NCBI GenBank assembly: GCA_964036295.1 | Contig: OZ038473.1 | Coordinates: forward strand, 12,352,501 to 12,416,500 | DNA: 64,000 nucleotides | From: Plumapathes pennacea | Lineage: Eukaryota; Cnidaria; Anthozoa; Antipatharia; Myriopathidae | Direction: 5' to 3' | In this document: positions 44,301 through 57,300 of the stretch, piece after piece | How the letters are laid out: each line of letters starts with the position of its first letter | Position numbering within the stretch: the first letter of the stretch is position 1 | Notes under the pieces: generated by a model | What the model was told of the DNA's origin: nothing | Databases searched by the model: none | What the model saw: the letters and a program-made list of their open reading frames with translations, nothing else | Position numbers and translations under genes: made by a program

Positions 44301-47300
44301 CGGTGAATGCGCACTACACCGTGTCTCTCTTTTGATCTTCTTTTGATCTACTTTGTTCCTAAAACAAAAATGCCGAAAGTTTGCCAAACGACACTTACTA
44401 GATTCCAGCGCTGTTCAAAACATTAAGTTTAGAGCACTAAAGCTATTTGATGACGAGAATCAAACTCAGGACGCAATTGAATGCGGTAAAACCCGGGCGC
44501 GCAGTTTTGCCATCTTAAAAGTGGAAAACGACGTCCATTTTTTGGGGGTAACACCAGCACTGATTCAGTGTCGGTATAGATCACACACGACTACACGCAC
44601 CTGAACTAAGTGTGATCCACCTTCGCTGGCGGCCAATTCCTTTGCTCCTGGAAGACTTTCCCCTTCTGCTGCCGGTAGCTTGTCGTTGGCCGTTGACTTC
44701 TACACACGGAAATACAACAAAAAAGACGACGACAAGAAATTTAACTTGAGTATTCTAAGACCCTAATTAAGATGCAAGAAGCAGGATTATGAAGTAATTA
44801 TTCATCTAAGTACTTCCAACCTCATTGTGTACAATAAATTATTAATGGCATAAATTTTGACTCGTACAAAGTATTTTACGTATATTTTTGGAACCTGCGT
44901 CTTCGGTGTGATCCAAAAACCTGTTTGGTGTGATGTGCCAGCTTAACCGGCCAGTGTACTCTTAGACTGATGAATAGTGCGCTGTAAGTGACGTGATAAA
45001 GTACCTTCGCTTTGTGCTAAAAGATCAAGAGACGAACAAAAATTCAACCAGGAGGGCTCCCCCGGTGAGGTCGAATACAACATGGAGCCCGTTGCTTCTT
45101 ACACTCCCAGCAGAGCCTCCGAGTAAACATACGTTTATAGTAGAGAAGACTGAAGGAGGTTCTGCTCGCAGGGTAGTTGTCGAGTCGGAACTTTAATGAG
45201 GTTTCACCCGTCATACACCAGCAAACAATTTTCTATATTTCCATGTGCACAGTGCAAATAATGATTCTGCGGTTAAGCCAAAAGTGTACACGTCCTAACA
45301 AGCTATCAAGTCATTCGCTTTCTCTCACGCAGATGATCAGTAGTAAACCATTATTTACTACTCTTTGCCCTGACGAAGGACTAACGTTCGAAACGCCAGC
45401 CAACACATTCTTCGTTACGGCGTTTAGGTTCTGCGTTCTTTTAGTGCTTCGCACCGTAAACAAAGTTTACCACAAGTTTGTTTGCTCCCGGAAAAGAACC
45501 GACGAAACACAAACAATCGATAGTGAGTCGTACCTTGGGACTAAAATTGAGCAGCCTATCAACTCCTTGTGGGCTGGTGGAGCCGAGTTGTCCATTTGGG
45601 TCGTTTAACAGTCTCTTAGCCGCGAGACGGGCAGCTATTGATTGTTGTTGTTGAACTGGTGGTGGAGTGTTCATCAGCAAGAGATCGTCCCCAAGGCTAT
45701 GCAAAAATATAAAGGAAACAAGCAACAAAACAATTAACTCGAACAATGAGCTAACATTGACTACCTGCCCTCACGTTGTCAAATTTGAGAGATTAGCGAC
45801 CGCGCCTCTTTGTCTATGATAATATTGCGGTTATGGACTACGACACATAGGCCAAAATCAGATTTCGTAATACTGTACTCCAACCTGACCCTAACCATAA
45901 TGTTAACCTAAGTTTACGACTTGGTTAATAAAACATGCCCTAAAATGGAATATGATTTCAGCCAAGCGTACGCACGGTGGTCACTGACCATGACCGTGCG
46001 TGATTCACGTGTTACAGTGACAAGCAGCCGAAATTTTCGGATGACTGTCGAAAGTAATCGTGTGGTTTTCGGATGACTGTCGAAAGTAATCGTGTGGTTT
46101 TCGGATGACTGTCGAAAGTAATCGTGTGGTTTTTCGGATGACTGTCGAAAGTAATCGTGTGATTGTTTTGGTTTTGTGTTTGCAACGCTTTCGGGTTGGA
46201 CAAGACAAGGTCAAACATAACTTTATAAAAAGAAAGTAAAACGCTGCATGCCAGGCTCACGCGCGCACAACAGAATGCATGCGGCGCAACCAATCATTTT
46301 GTGCGTACGTCTTATTATAAAGAATACCAAACTTTCTGAGAAAAAATGAGGAAAACATGCACGATGCAAGTGGGACCAACAACAGCACAAAAAAAACGCT
46401 AATGATTCATAGAGGATCATCACTAGAAGACCAGCCAGTAGATCGTTTTTACTCTGGAAGATTACTTTGCTATTGTAAAAACATAGCCACACTGTCTTTT
46501 AACTAGCAAGTCGCTTTCCCAAGTACCCAACATACTGTACCTTGGAGGCTTCCTGCTCAGTGCACTGGCCACATCTGAAAAAAGGAGATACCTCTATTTA
46601 GCCCTTTGACTCCTGAGAGGGATCAACTATGATTTTCTTTTTCCATCTTCTCACTAGAGATATATGACATGGTAAGGAGAATTTGGTCTCTGACATCTTG
46701 CTCAGATGCAAGCTTCTTGAACTATTGATTCTCACTATATCACATGTCCAAAGTTAGAATTCGTTTATTTCATTTACTTGCCCAATCATTTGTCGATTCA
46801 TTCATTCACCACCCACAAACATATATATGTTTATTTGCCTATTTGTTCATTCACTTAATCACCCATATTGCCAGTCATTTTTCACTGGACTCAATCATCT
46901 TCCAGTAAAAAATTTAATAATGTCAATTAAATATATAGATGGTGGAATTGATTTTCCACCAGGCAAAGCTCGACAAGAGCATGCGCCCCCATGGAAATGG
47001 ATGAGAGAGCCTGTATGCACTAGCTACCAGACACATGAATGAAAGGTCCAAATGACTAAGCTGTACTTACCTGTAGGGCTTTGGTCTTTTACAAGGGGAT
47101 CAAACTTCACATAAAGTGATTGGCGAGCAAGTGCAGACTGAAAAAAAGAGTGTCAATACAATTTATTACCAAATGAACCCATGTTTTATGAATTGTGTTG
47201 TGAAATTCACCTTTTTATGAAACTTGTTAATAATATATATCAGTGCAAGCCAAAGACCAGTGATGTACAGGTAAACTAAATTCATGACTAAACTGAAGAA

Positions 47301-47528
47301 CAGAACTAACCGCTTTGCTTTTAGGGCCATCATTTCCAAACTTTTCAAGGTAGTCAAGTTCCAAAGAGAACACTGCCAAAACAGTCAGACAAAAAAAAAA
47401 CAGCACTGTAAGAAAACAAACTATTTTAAATTAAAATTACAATCCTAATAGCAAACTTACCATCATCAGCCGGCCTGAAATCCTCATCTCCAAACTCAAA
47501 GACCTCATTGGATTCTCCTGACTGTTGC

Positions 47529-47565
<37 letters not shown>

Positions 47566-50365
47566 GCTGTTGCTGTTGCTCTTGGGTCAAACCTGCATCA
47601 ACATCACCAATGCCCGAATCTTCTCTTGGACTTGGAATACTGTCATCTTTATTTTCAGGTTTAGCTTCCTCAACACTGTTATTTCCCACAACTTTCTCAT
47701 CCAAGACTACTCCATCAGAGTCTGCCACAGGTTGTGAATCTACCTTTGGTGGCTCTTCCAGTTGGGGAAAATCTATGACAAATGGATCTTGGTTTTCTTT
47801 CTTTGTTTTTTTCTTCTTCTGTAACCATGGTTTTGGTGGCATGGATTTCTTTGGTTTTTCCCCTTCATTGGCCTCCTCCTTTGCACCTGTGTCGGATGCT
47901 TTCACTGCTGGTGATGGCTTCCTTGGTGAACTCACTGTCTTCTGGACTTCCAGGTCTGCATCCTTCACAAGTTCTGCTGGGTCTTCTTCATGGGTCGCTA
48001 ACTTATCTAAGATGACCTTTTCCAGCTCTAGTCCTGTCCGTTCAGACATTTCCACTAGTTTCTCATTTCCCAAGAATTCTAGTAAGCTCACTGGCCTTTC
48101 CTTGTTATCTCCTGCACCAAAGAAAAGGAAAACTGGTTGATATTTTGAATAAACTATTGGGTGACGGACCACATCTGCCATGTCAACCTATCACTGTCCA
48201 ACATGGACATAAAATTTGTTACTCGATTTAAAAAATTCCTGACTAGGGTTGTTCTTACCCAATGGATAGTTTTTACTTGGGCCACTGGTTACATACATAT
48301 TCTATATATTTATGAAAGAGAACTTAGAAATTTACCATGACCAGGCCGCCTAAGCACACCTGAGACCAAATCCTGGCCCAGCTCTTCTTCAGAAGTGGCA
48401 ACAGCTTCATTTTTCTGCACTGTGGGGCTTGAACTCATATCTTCTACTGAATCACTTCATATGGGGACAAAATGAGAGTTATGATACATGCACATTTCTT
48501 GAAGTTAGCTAGATCTTCCCTCTTGTATAAAGGCTTTAACCCTTTAATTCTTCCAAAAGTGGTCTGAACTTCAATTTTCTCCTACAGTTTCTATCTCCAT
48601 CTTGCCAAATGGTAAACAAAAACCTGTCTAGGTCTCACCTGGTATCAGAAATGCTGTCAATGATTTCACCAATAATTGCCTGTTGAGAGAACATAGTTAA
48701 CATAACTTATGATTATGCCAGAAGCTACAATGCTGAACACTGGACTGGTACCGAAGATTGCTTTGTTAAAAAATTGGTCATCGTCAACTGTGTGACATGC
48801 AGGCTCACATTGAAATCAGTTGCTGCTATTTATAGTGCCATACTCTTTTTCAGCACCATAAAATATACTAACTTTAGGAGACCAAATAGCCTGAAATGTC
48901 AGTCGTCTCCTCTGCAGGACAGACATTTCAGGCTAGAGGCCAAATAGTATTGCGATTGATGATTCTACATGTCCATCCTTACCCTCGCCACTTCGAGGTA
49001 CAATTTGTGATCTTCTTTGGTCACCACTTGGGTCCGCTCTGTCCAGTGTTCCTCTTCGTCGAGTTTGCGAATATCTGTCCACGGTTCTAAACTTTCCCCT
49101 TGAACAGAAATGGGACAATGATGCTCGGGTGTGTTTTTAAATGATACCTGTTTGTAAATCAAAAGAACAAGAACACATTTATCTCTTCTTGAGGAGGTGT
49201 ACTGTTAGTACATAAGACAATAATTTAAGTATCTTCACATTTTTACAGTGTCTGCACCTCAACCCAGCTTCAGAGAGAGGAGAAAGGAAAAAAGGATAAG
49301 AGACACTAACTAAAGGTGAGACAGTTATTGTTGGTGTCTCGTTGTTAACCCCTTGAATTGCCAAGGGCATAAAATAATACATGTCCTCATACACTTCATT
49401 CAATGATGATCAAGGACATATGTACTGTAAATCCTCAAATAAGTGTCAAAGGCAAACAAGGCTTGGTTTTTTTAAGGGGTAAAGGCTTTGTTTCCACTGA
49501 CTAATAAGCCTTTTAAGAGTGACCAAGTTTAGATTCTCATAATAAGGAGATCAGCTTGGCTTTTATGGCTTGGATGAGAGAAGGTTGGACCAGCAATATT
49601 CTCACTACATCACTCATACATTTTCTTCTTCAATGGTACTGTACAGCATTACATTATGAAATTGGGACTCCAAATATGAAATATGACAATGTGTGTGATA
49701 AGATATCTTTCCGTCCGATGATTGCCATATTCATATTCCAATTCCACTGACTTCAAATAATAAATTATTCAACTTACTAGGCACAGGAATTATCATAACA
49801 TTAAAAAAATAATAACTCATTAAAAGAACACCTTCCAGGATAACAGACAACCAGACCTGAAATTAACAAGTGGCGAAACATGATCTAGAAAAAAGAAACA
49901 TTCATTTGCTTCGCAAAAGAATCCGGAAGCAGAGCTTTGGCAGCTTTCGATACAAAACGGGATAAAATAAGAGATAAAAGCACTTAAAATTGAATTTGTA
50001 ATTTGCGATGTTGGTCACTGTTTACAACCAAAAGTGCAACACTAAATTCTTTACAAGATGAGCTAGTTGATTGCAAAATGGCGATTCGAGGTGTTAAGTT
50101 AAAAAAATATTATTTCTAAAGTTGTACTAAAGTCAGCTCTGAACTTTTACAAATCGACAGCTTCGACTCTTAGTAAGACACACATAGACTAACTGCGTAT
50201 TAAAGTCAAATGTAAACCCACCTTCCTCTTGCTCGAGTGTGACGGAGAAGGCGAGAAATTCAACAGGTTCTGCGATTTCAATATCGACGTTACCTCAGAC
50301 ACTTCCTTAGCCGGTTCATAGCCAGGGTTTTGATTCTCTTTATCTGCTATGTCACTGAGTGACAT
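39133..50365 (-). CDS. TACC: Transforming acidic coiled-coil protein, complete, 18 exons
   Basis: TACC proteins recruit the microtubule polymerase XMAP215/ch-TOG to centrosomes and spindles downstream of Aurora A. Exons, 5' to 3': 50365-50222, 49147-48983, 48679-48639, 48454-48336, 48111-47461, 47372-47311, 47137-47071, 46574-46541, 45696-45534, 44699-44601, 41530-41462, 41233-41124, 40830-40787, 40467-40400, 40321-40229, 40107-40001, 39768-39648, 39198-39133. About 740 residues, all phases agreeing. The N-terminus MSLSDIADKENQNPGYEP starts exon 1. Exon 5 has an acidic, Pro/Lys-rich region and a polyGln run of about 22. Exons 6-7 carry the family signature LELDYLEKFG and ALARQSLYVKFDPLVKD. 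Exons 11-18 form the C-terminal coiled-coil TACC domain, including LNSVESSFADLHRRYEKLKG and the end ITENGELTAICDELISRAAGK less one residue. Vertebrate paralogues (TACC1-3) arose later, so a single invertebrate TACC is expected. Confidence 0.93.
41249..41336. repeat. CAT/ATC trinucleotide microsatellite beside a TACC exon
   Basis: A nearly pure run of about 28 CAT units starts roughly 15 bp upstream (in transcription direction) of TACC exon 41233-41124. It degenerates to mixed CAT/CGT units up to about 41410. A similar but degenerate GTC/ATC tract is at 39830-39965. The long His and Met ORFs over it are artefacts. Confidence 0.85.
42666..42854 (-). other. Second candidate alternative first exon of TACC
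   Basis: An open frame from an ATG at 42854 (or 42725, starting MWSVLRWF) runs to a donor GTATGC after SSERK, again in phase 0 and compatible with exon 41530-41462. The translated segment shows no known domain. It is less compelling than 43741-43767 and could be chance. Confidence 0.25.
43741..43767 (-). other. Candidate alternative first coding exon of TACC (short isoform)
   Basis: ATG followed by eight codons (MRREAREPA) ends precisely at a GTAAGA donor, in the phase needed to join the coiled-coil exon 41530-41462. It lies in the 3-kb intron just upstream of the TACC domain. A short isoform with essentially only the coiled coil would result; vertebrate TACC genes use several internal promoters. 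No transcript evidence. Confidence 0.4.
45370..45399 (+). ncRNA. Second hammerhead-ribozyme-like core
   Basis: CTGACGA at 45370-45376, stem GGAC (45378-45381) with GTTC (45386-45389) around loop TAAC, then GAAAC at 45390-45394. Relative to the copy at 7027 the third stem pair changes from G-C to A-U, preserving pairing. The next triplet is GCC, which lacks the usual U, so this copy may be inactive. Downstream TTACGG-containing sequence is shared with the copy at 7027, marking one repeat family. Confidence 0.4.
46034..46210. repeat. MITE end amplified as a 32-bp tandem repeat
   Basis: Four successive copies of TTTTCGGATGACTGTCGAAA plus 12 further bases, at 46034, 46066, 46098 and about 46131. 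They are followed by a single run of internal MITE sequence (TTGTTTTGGTTTTG). The unit equals the terminal inverted repeat of the mariner-like MITE at 14049 and 58204. Confidence 0.75.
47522..47583. repeat. CAG/CAA run encoding polyglutamine in TACC
   Basis: On the minus strand this is an in-frame series of CAA with some CAG codons giving about 22 glutamines, between GLTQE and SGESNE of TACC exon 5. Mixed codons at the ends and pure CAA in the middle suggest a repeat that could change in length. The plus-strand ORFs over it are shadows. Confidence 0.85.
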
Positions 50366-51341
50366 CCTGAAAGCAAGTCGAAATAAATATACACACTCCT
50401 ATCCGTTCAACGCGGCCTCACAATGAATTCAACGGAATTTTCAAACCTACCGTTTCACGACCGTTGGTTGCGGCCATTGTAAAGATTCCGCGCCTGCGAT
50501 GCTTTTGAACGCCGAGGGTAAAAGCATGCGCAGCGTCCACCATTTATTGCCCGAGGGAGGGGAGTGTACAACAATTATTATGTTCCAGTAAAATTTTCGA
50601 CTGATGCGCCCTTTCGGGTAGCGAGCCTGGGAACGAGGATGTTCGGGCGGAACAAACCCGTTTTTGGATAATACAGTGGAACATTTTTATGATGTTTGAG
50701 CTTTGAATAGCACTTTCTGTGGAAATATATAGAGAAACGTGCGATTATCAAATATGAATTTTAATCGAATTGATAGTTGGCGCTAGGCTTTGCGCATGCA
50801 GTTATTATTCAGTCATGTCACAGCATCATGGGCCAAGCAGCAAAACTTCCACTCCCGAGTGATAAACTTTAATTTTTTAGTCCTCACAAGACATACTTGA
50901 CATGTGAAAACTTGTTCTACAAATAGCACCCTTTCAGTATAGGACACGGAACTAAGGCGTGTAGCTCAACAGTAGTGGAAAAACTAAGTCTTACGCCCTG
51001 AAATTATGTCGCACTAAGCGGAAACCACGCGAAGCGAAGGGAAAAAAGCGTTTGTACTTACGTCTTCCCGATTAAAAACGTACGAAACAACAACGCAAGC
51101 CCAAGGGCAAAGGAAAACGCTAATCTTCATTTTGAGCTTAGGAGAGAAAGGGTTAAATTTCGCTGTAAATGCAATCTAAAAAAAAAAAAACATATTATAA
51201 TACCATATTGTTATGACTACGCCATTCATTATTTTCTTGTGATTAGTGATCTTTAGTTCCTCTATTTTCCCTCCTCGTACGTACTTAAATGGCTGGGTAG
51301 CAATGATATTATTTGCCATTTTGTAAGCCTCGTGTGTGCGC
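50366..51341. other. Region between ARMH3 3' end and TACC 5' end
   Basis: About 1 kb on which ARMH3 3' UTR and TACC promoter must both fit, as both genes run leftwards. A minus-strand AATAAA lies at about 50548-50543, only some 180 bp upstream of the TACC ATG. Fragments of the piggyBac-like MITE family occur near 50850 and 51140. No coding ORF. Confidence 0.5.
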
Positions 51342-54300
51342 TCAGCGAATAGTGGCAAACTCTTGCAGTAAACTAAACTGCTCCAAGTTTGTCACTGATA
51401 TGCTCCTCCGCACGTCCAAAACCAACGACCGCACCTGTGAGAAAACAGGAATAAGTAACAAATTAAAGTCCATGCCGAATTAATTAGCACACACTAAATA
51501 TCCTTTGCTCACAAGTTGCGTAAAGAAGGCAGCCTCCCGTGGTTTTTCCGCGTATTTGTCGTAATGATCGAGGTTTTCTTGCAACTTCAATGTCAGCGTG
51601 TCGTAGTTACTTCGTATCACTTCTAAGACCTAAAAAACAAAAAACAAAAAAACTATCTCTTAGTAAAGACTTTATTTAACGAGGGTATCACAAAATAGTA
51701 CAGAGTAATAACAAACATTAGTGGCCCTCAAAATACAAATATTAAAAAATCATTGATTTCTTGCCCGTTTTTCAGTTCGACCTAATGGGGGCTGGGTTTG
51801 AGCTTTTCAGACGGACGGACGGACGGACGCGCGCACACGCACCAAATCGCGTTCATTACCATTCCTTATATTCGTGTCAATGTTTTAGTTCTATGTTTGC
51901 TACGTTTTTTGGGTTGGTTGCAATAAGTCTTGGTTGAATTCGGGACAAAAAGCAATAGTTGTTTTCTCGCGCAAGCAAGTGGCGACGGCGTTGTCTCGCA
52001 GTGTTAATTGATTTCATTTTCATTTTCATTACTATGGCTTCTTTTGATTGCCGTTGAAGACACCAGCAAACAGTTTGTTTTTTGTTTTTTACTTTTATTG
52101 GCTTAGCAAAACATTAATAATATGCACTATACAACAAAAATATCAAAACGATTAACCCTAAATACGTTCTCTCGTCAAGCACTGAGATCTAAACCGTAAA
52201 AAAGCAAAACATAATAAAACAAAACAGTAAAAGCAAAAACACTAACGGAGCACAATTCTTGAAGCTAAAAGGAAGGGCTAAAACAGTACACTCTTCGAAA
52301 CTGGAGCACAAAGCATTCACAATGCTGTTTGTTGCATTGTTCCTTCCATGCAATATCTTGGATCCGTTTATTTCTGTCCAAATGCCTATGTACAAAAGTA
52401 CACTGTACCTTCTAATACAAAGAGACAGCGGCGTTTATTGCAGGCGCGCTCCCGAAGCGAACACCGTCTATTCTCGCTTTGAACAGTTATGTAATATGAA
52501 TACAAAGCAAAGTTACAAGAAGATTTGTACAGTTCAAGTCTTAGAAAAAACTTTGAAACTTGAGTACAAGCCACTCTTCTTAGAAAACAAACGAACAAAA
52601 ATCTAAAGCAACTCCTCAAAGGTCGGTTCATATATTACCGAAAAAGGACGCTGTTTAATTAAACTTAAAACAGAAATGCCGAAACCAATTACAAGTAATT
52701 ACGCATGCAAACTGACACCTGTTGATCATGAAAGGGGCCTTGCACGTTGTTGTCCGTGCTGTTTGACCGCTTTCTAAAGGTTATTATATTCGCGTTGTTG
52801 AACAAAGGTTTTCGATAATTAAGCACAAGTACATTTTCACAGTTTGGATATGGCTTTTTCAAATTTTCTCTTCGCAGTAATATCAGTGCGAAACAAACTT
52901 ACAAAATAATTTGTGCAGTTCAAGTCTTAGAAAAAAACTGTATCCTTTGAAACTTGAGTACACGATTCCTCTTACAAAAAAACAAGAACAAAAAAAATAA
53001 AACAAATTACAGAGTATTGAACAGTTATGTAACATCAGTGCGAAACAAATTTACACATATATTTGTACAGTTTAAATCTTATAAAAAATATCCTTTGAAA
53101 CTCCAGTACACAACTCTTCTTAGAAAACAAACAAACAAAAACCAAGGGCAAAACTTCCAGAGTGTTTCACTAAATAACTTGAACAGTCCAACTTAAACAA
53201 ATACCGATTCAAATCAGTACACACAGTGATGCTTGCTCGAGTAAACTTTTGACTAGTCAAAACCTTTATACACAATGTAAAAACAAAAAGAAAGCGCGGC
53301 CAACTCCAGGCACCTTCCAGTAGTCTCCGTCCAATCTCGCTTTTACGTTTTCATCAGAGAAGGGGATGGTGATACTGACACTGCCCGCCGAGGTTTTTTC
53401 GGAGCCCTAAAATATTTCCTTCCTAGCGGGTGTCCTTCTGACATACGGCGTTTCTGCGCTTTAAATTTTCCATATTCGGTTTATGGGTTACACAGTCCTC
53501 CAGACGTCTTAGTAACGACATTTTTCGTTTTTTCTTTGGACGCTGTCTCGGGCAGTAGTGGCACTGTCTCAACTGGACTCAATGGCTCGGCTCCGGCGCT
53601 GGAAGTAGCAAGACCGACAGAATGCAGTCGGTTGGGGTTGATTATCCGAGCTTGACCATTTAGGGAAACGACCTGTTTAACAGTTTCACTGTTGATGTGG
53701 TGGCTGGGGCTCTTGCTTGACTGTGCCGCGAAGTTATACCGCGACCAGGAAGAAAGATGACTGCTAGGAACGCTCTTTCCGTACAGGTCCATCGTTTCAA
53801 CTTGAACAGTTCGGCTGTTTGTAAGGAGTGATGTACCGATCATTCGCTAGGTAATAAAATCCTGGCGCTAATTTTTTCTCCTACAAAAGCGAAACCATGT
53901 GCGGTAACCTTAAAGGCTGTTGGATAATTACTGGCGCAATAAAATCGAACGGAGGTTGCGCCAAAATGGTTTAGTTTCCGGCCTTAATTTCTCAAGCTGT
54001 CCAATTAAGGATCAATTAGACAGTTTGCAGTTTTCATTATATACAATTAACATCTATACAAACTACAGCAATTATTTCTTTCCTCGTGTAAATGATGTCC
54101 AATTTGGAAATAACTGGATGAGAAAAATTCCGAGGACTGAGAAGTCAGAGCACTTTTTGAATATTATTACATATTTTCGATACTATTACATATACTAATA
54201 CTTGCTAATCCGATATTGAATCAGAGCGCGCGGAAAGCTTTATTCACTTGTGTTGTATATACTAATGCACACACTATCTGGTATCCAGGACTAGCCTGTT

Positions 54301-57300
54301 TCCTATTAGCGACCGACTTGGTTTAAGTCGAGTAGATCTGGTGAACTTGTCATAGACTTCGTGGGCATAGTTTGACTCGCGTGGACTTGCGTGAACACAG
54401 TTTCACTTGCGTGGACTTCGTGAGTATGATTTGACTAGGTGGACTTGCGTGAACATGGTTTGGCTCGCGTGAACTTGCGTGAAACTGATTTGACTCGCGT
54501 GGACTTGCGTAAACATGGTTTTGCTCACGTCAACGAGCACAAACATAGCTTTGTTCGCATGGGCTAAGTCAGCACGGTTTGGCTCACGTTTAGCTCGCGT
54601 AAACAGGGTTCGGCTGACGTGAATTTACGTAAACATGGTTTCACTCACGTGGATTCGCGTGATTACAAAACCTCCACATGAACACAGGGCTGCAAGAAAT
54701 AATCTCAGAATAAAAGAAGCTTTACCTGTTCCGAGGACATCGACGTCAGATGATTGACGGCTGCCCAGGAATCAATTTTTGGCGTAAAGTGGTTTATAAT
54801 CGCCCTTGAGAAAAAAATGACAGAAAAAGTAAGAGAAGGCCAATCAAATTACTCAAGAATAATAAAATAAAATTTTTACCGGACGTTAACCAGGGAACTG
54901 GCCAGACGGGAAGCGGCATCCTTCCATTCACCACCATTAGTAGAATGTCTCAGTGCTACAGACAAAGGAGAAGAACCAGAAGAAAGCTGAAGGTGTGACT
55001 ACCACTACCACCAACACGAATACCCACAGCACCAGCAATATGAAGAATGACAGCGACAGCACCATCAACACTAAGAACAGCGCCATCGGTACGCATAGTA
55101 ACAACTGCACACGACGACAAGCCGATCACAAGCCGACCACGACCCGACTACAAGCACGACAAACAGCAAGGACTGTCCGACCGCGAGTCGACCATAAAAA
55201 ACAGCAATGACAACTATAAATGACGACCACGACTACGACCCGACCGCGTCGAACAGCGACAACTACGTATGACAGCCACGACACAACCCGACAACGAGTC
55301 GGCCACCGTAAAACAGTAATGACAACTCTGTATGACAATAACGACTACAAGCCGACCACGACGAACAGCCACGACACAACCCGACAACGAGTCGGCCACC
55401 GTAAAACAGTAATGACAACTCTGTATGACAATAACGACTACAAGCCGACCACGACGAATAGCAACGACACAACCCGACAACGAGTCGGCCACGGTAAAAC
55501 AGTAAAAGTCGGCCACCGTAAAACAGTAATGACAACTCTGTATGACAATAACGACTACAAGCCGACCACGACGAACAGCCACGACACAACCCGACAACGA
55601 GTCGGCCACCGTAAAACAGTAATGACAACTCTGTATGACAATAACGACTACAAGCCGACCACGACGAATAGCAACGACACAACCCGACAACGAGTCGGCC
55701 ACGGTAAAACAGTAATGACAACTCTGTATGACAATAACGACTACAAGCCGACCACGACGAACAGCCACGACACAACCCGACAACGAGTCGGCCACCGTAA
55801 AACAGTAATGACAACTCTGTATGACAATAACGACTACAAGCCGACCACGACGAATAGCAACGACACAACCCGACAACGAGTCGGCCACGGTAAAACAGTA
55901 ATGACAACTCTGTATGACAATAACGACTACAAGCCGACCACGACGAACAGCAACGACATGTATGTATGACAACGACGACCCGAACCGACCCGACCCGACC
56001 CGAACCGACCCGACCATGCATTGAAGGAAAGTGAGACTAAAATGACAAGGTTTGGGACACCAAGCAACTTAGGGAAGACAATCTTTCCACTCTTACCCAT
56101 TGAATAAAGGTTGTCAAAAATCTGATGGACCCGGATGATTTCATAATATAGCTCGTCATAGGAGGTTGGACTGGGCAGGAACGTGTCTCCATAGGTAATG
56201 AACAAGTTGAAGATGATAATCACCTATAAAGAACGAACCAGGCAATTAATGCATAAACTCCATAACTTAGTTATGAATTCGCTATATCATTTATTATGTA
56301 ATATTATAAAATAACTATGATACTACGCGCGCCCTGATTGGCTAAATAACCGTGTTAGATGAGAGTATATTACACGCTGACAGATGAGGCTATATTACAC
56401 CGTGACGCGTTATATATTTCTTAATTCTTATGTCATTTTTCAGAATGTTGAGAAAAGTCAGTGAAAGTGACCCATGATAGCTTCCGGACAAAAAAGTCTG
56501 GGCTTCAACGGGAATCGAAACCATGACCTTCGCGATACCGGTGTGACAACAACAACAACAACAACAACAACGATTGTATTCAAGCACATAATTTACAGAT
56601 GCAGATGATAAAGACAAAAAATTTACACGAGGGTGTACTTATGTCGTCTGAAATAACTAAGAAGCTAATCTGGCCAGATGATATTTACAGTGGACACTAA
56701 TCGTATATATAAGTCACGGTCAGTAATGATGGAGCTAAAATGGAGATGGGTTCGATTCGCGTTGAAGCCTGGATTTTTTTAAGGGTCACTCTCACTCAAA
56801 TTCTGTGTCCGTGGTACACTTAACTGTAATTTATAATTTATATCATCATATCGTTTAGGAAAGTGATGAAGCAAGAGACAGACGGAGAGAAGCAAAAAGA
56901 TGAAAGAAAAACAGATAAGGATACAGAGAATAAAGGTGGACAGACAAACAAAGAAACCTTTGACAAGCTGCTAACAGCCCTGGTCGAGGTATAAGGCACT
57001 TTAAAGTCCAGGCCACTGACCTACGAGCGCGAGTATGAAGGATTCATAGACTGGGACGAGGAAATGCAGGGCGAGTTAAAAGGGGAATGGGACGACAGGA
57101 TTGGCCAGGGCTAAAGAGATCGAAAGTATATATAGTCAGACCAGCGAAGAGCGCCGGATAAAGTTCCATGACAAAAAGAGACAAGGAATAGCTCACCTGA
57201 GAAGCTACAGAAAAAATGTTGGAGCCCTTGACCAAGTGGGACTCATTAGAGAGAAGAAACTTGAGGAAATTCATGAGAGCAGCCCACAAATCCTTCCATC

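Noticed and set aside
44621-44621. An earlier donor (GTGGAT) for TACC exon 44699-44601
   Set aside because: It would leave phase 1, which does not match the next exon; the GTGCGT donor 20 bp further keeps phase 0.
47508-48140. 210-codon plus-strand ORF beginning with polycysteine
   Set aside because: It is antisense to TACC exon 5; the cysteine run is the complement of the polyGln codons.
55214-56021. Three long overlapping ORFs on both strands (249-267 codons)
   Set aside because: They are products of a 93-bp tandem repeat (divisible by three) inside an ARMH3 intron, with no start context, splice logic or recognisable domain.
56735-56790. tRNA gene (TTCGATTC resembles a B-box)
   Set aside because: No A-box, anticodon arm or acceptor stem pairing was found; it fits a repeat end better.
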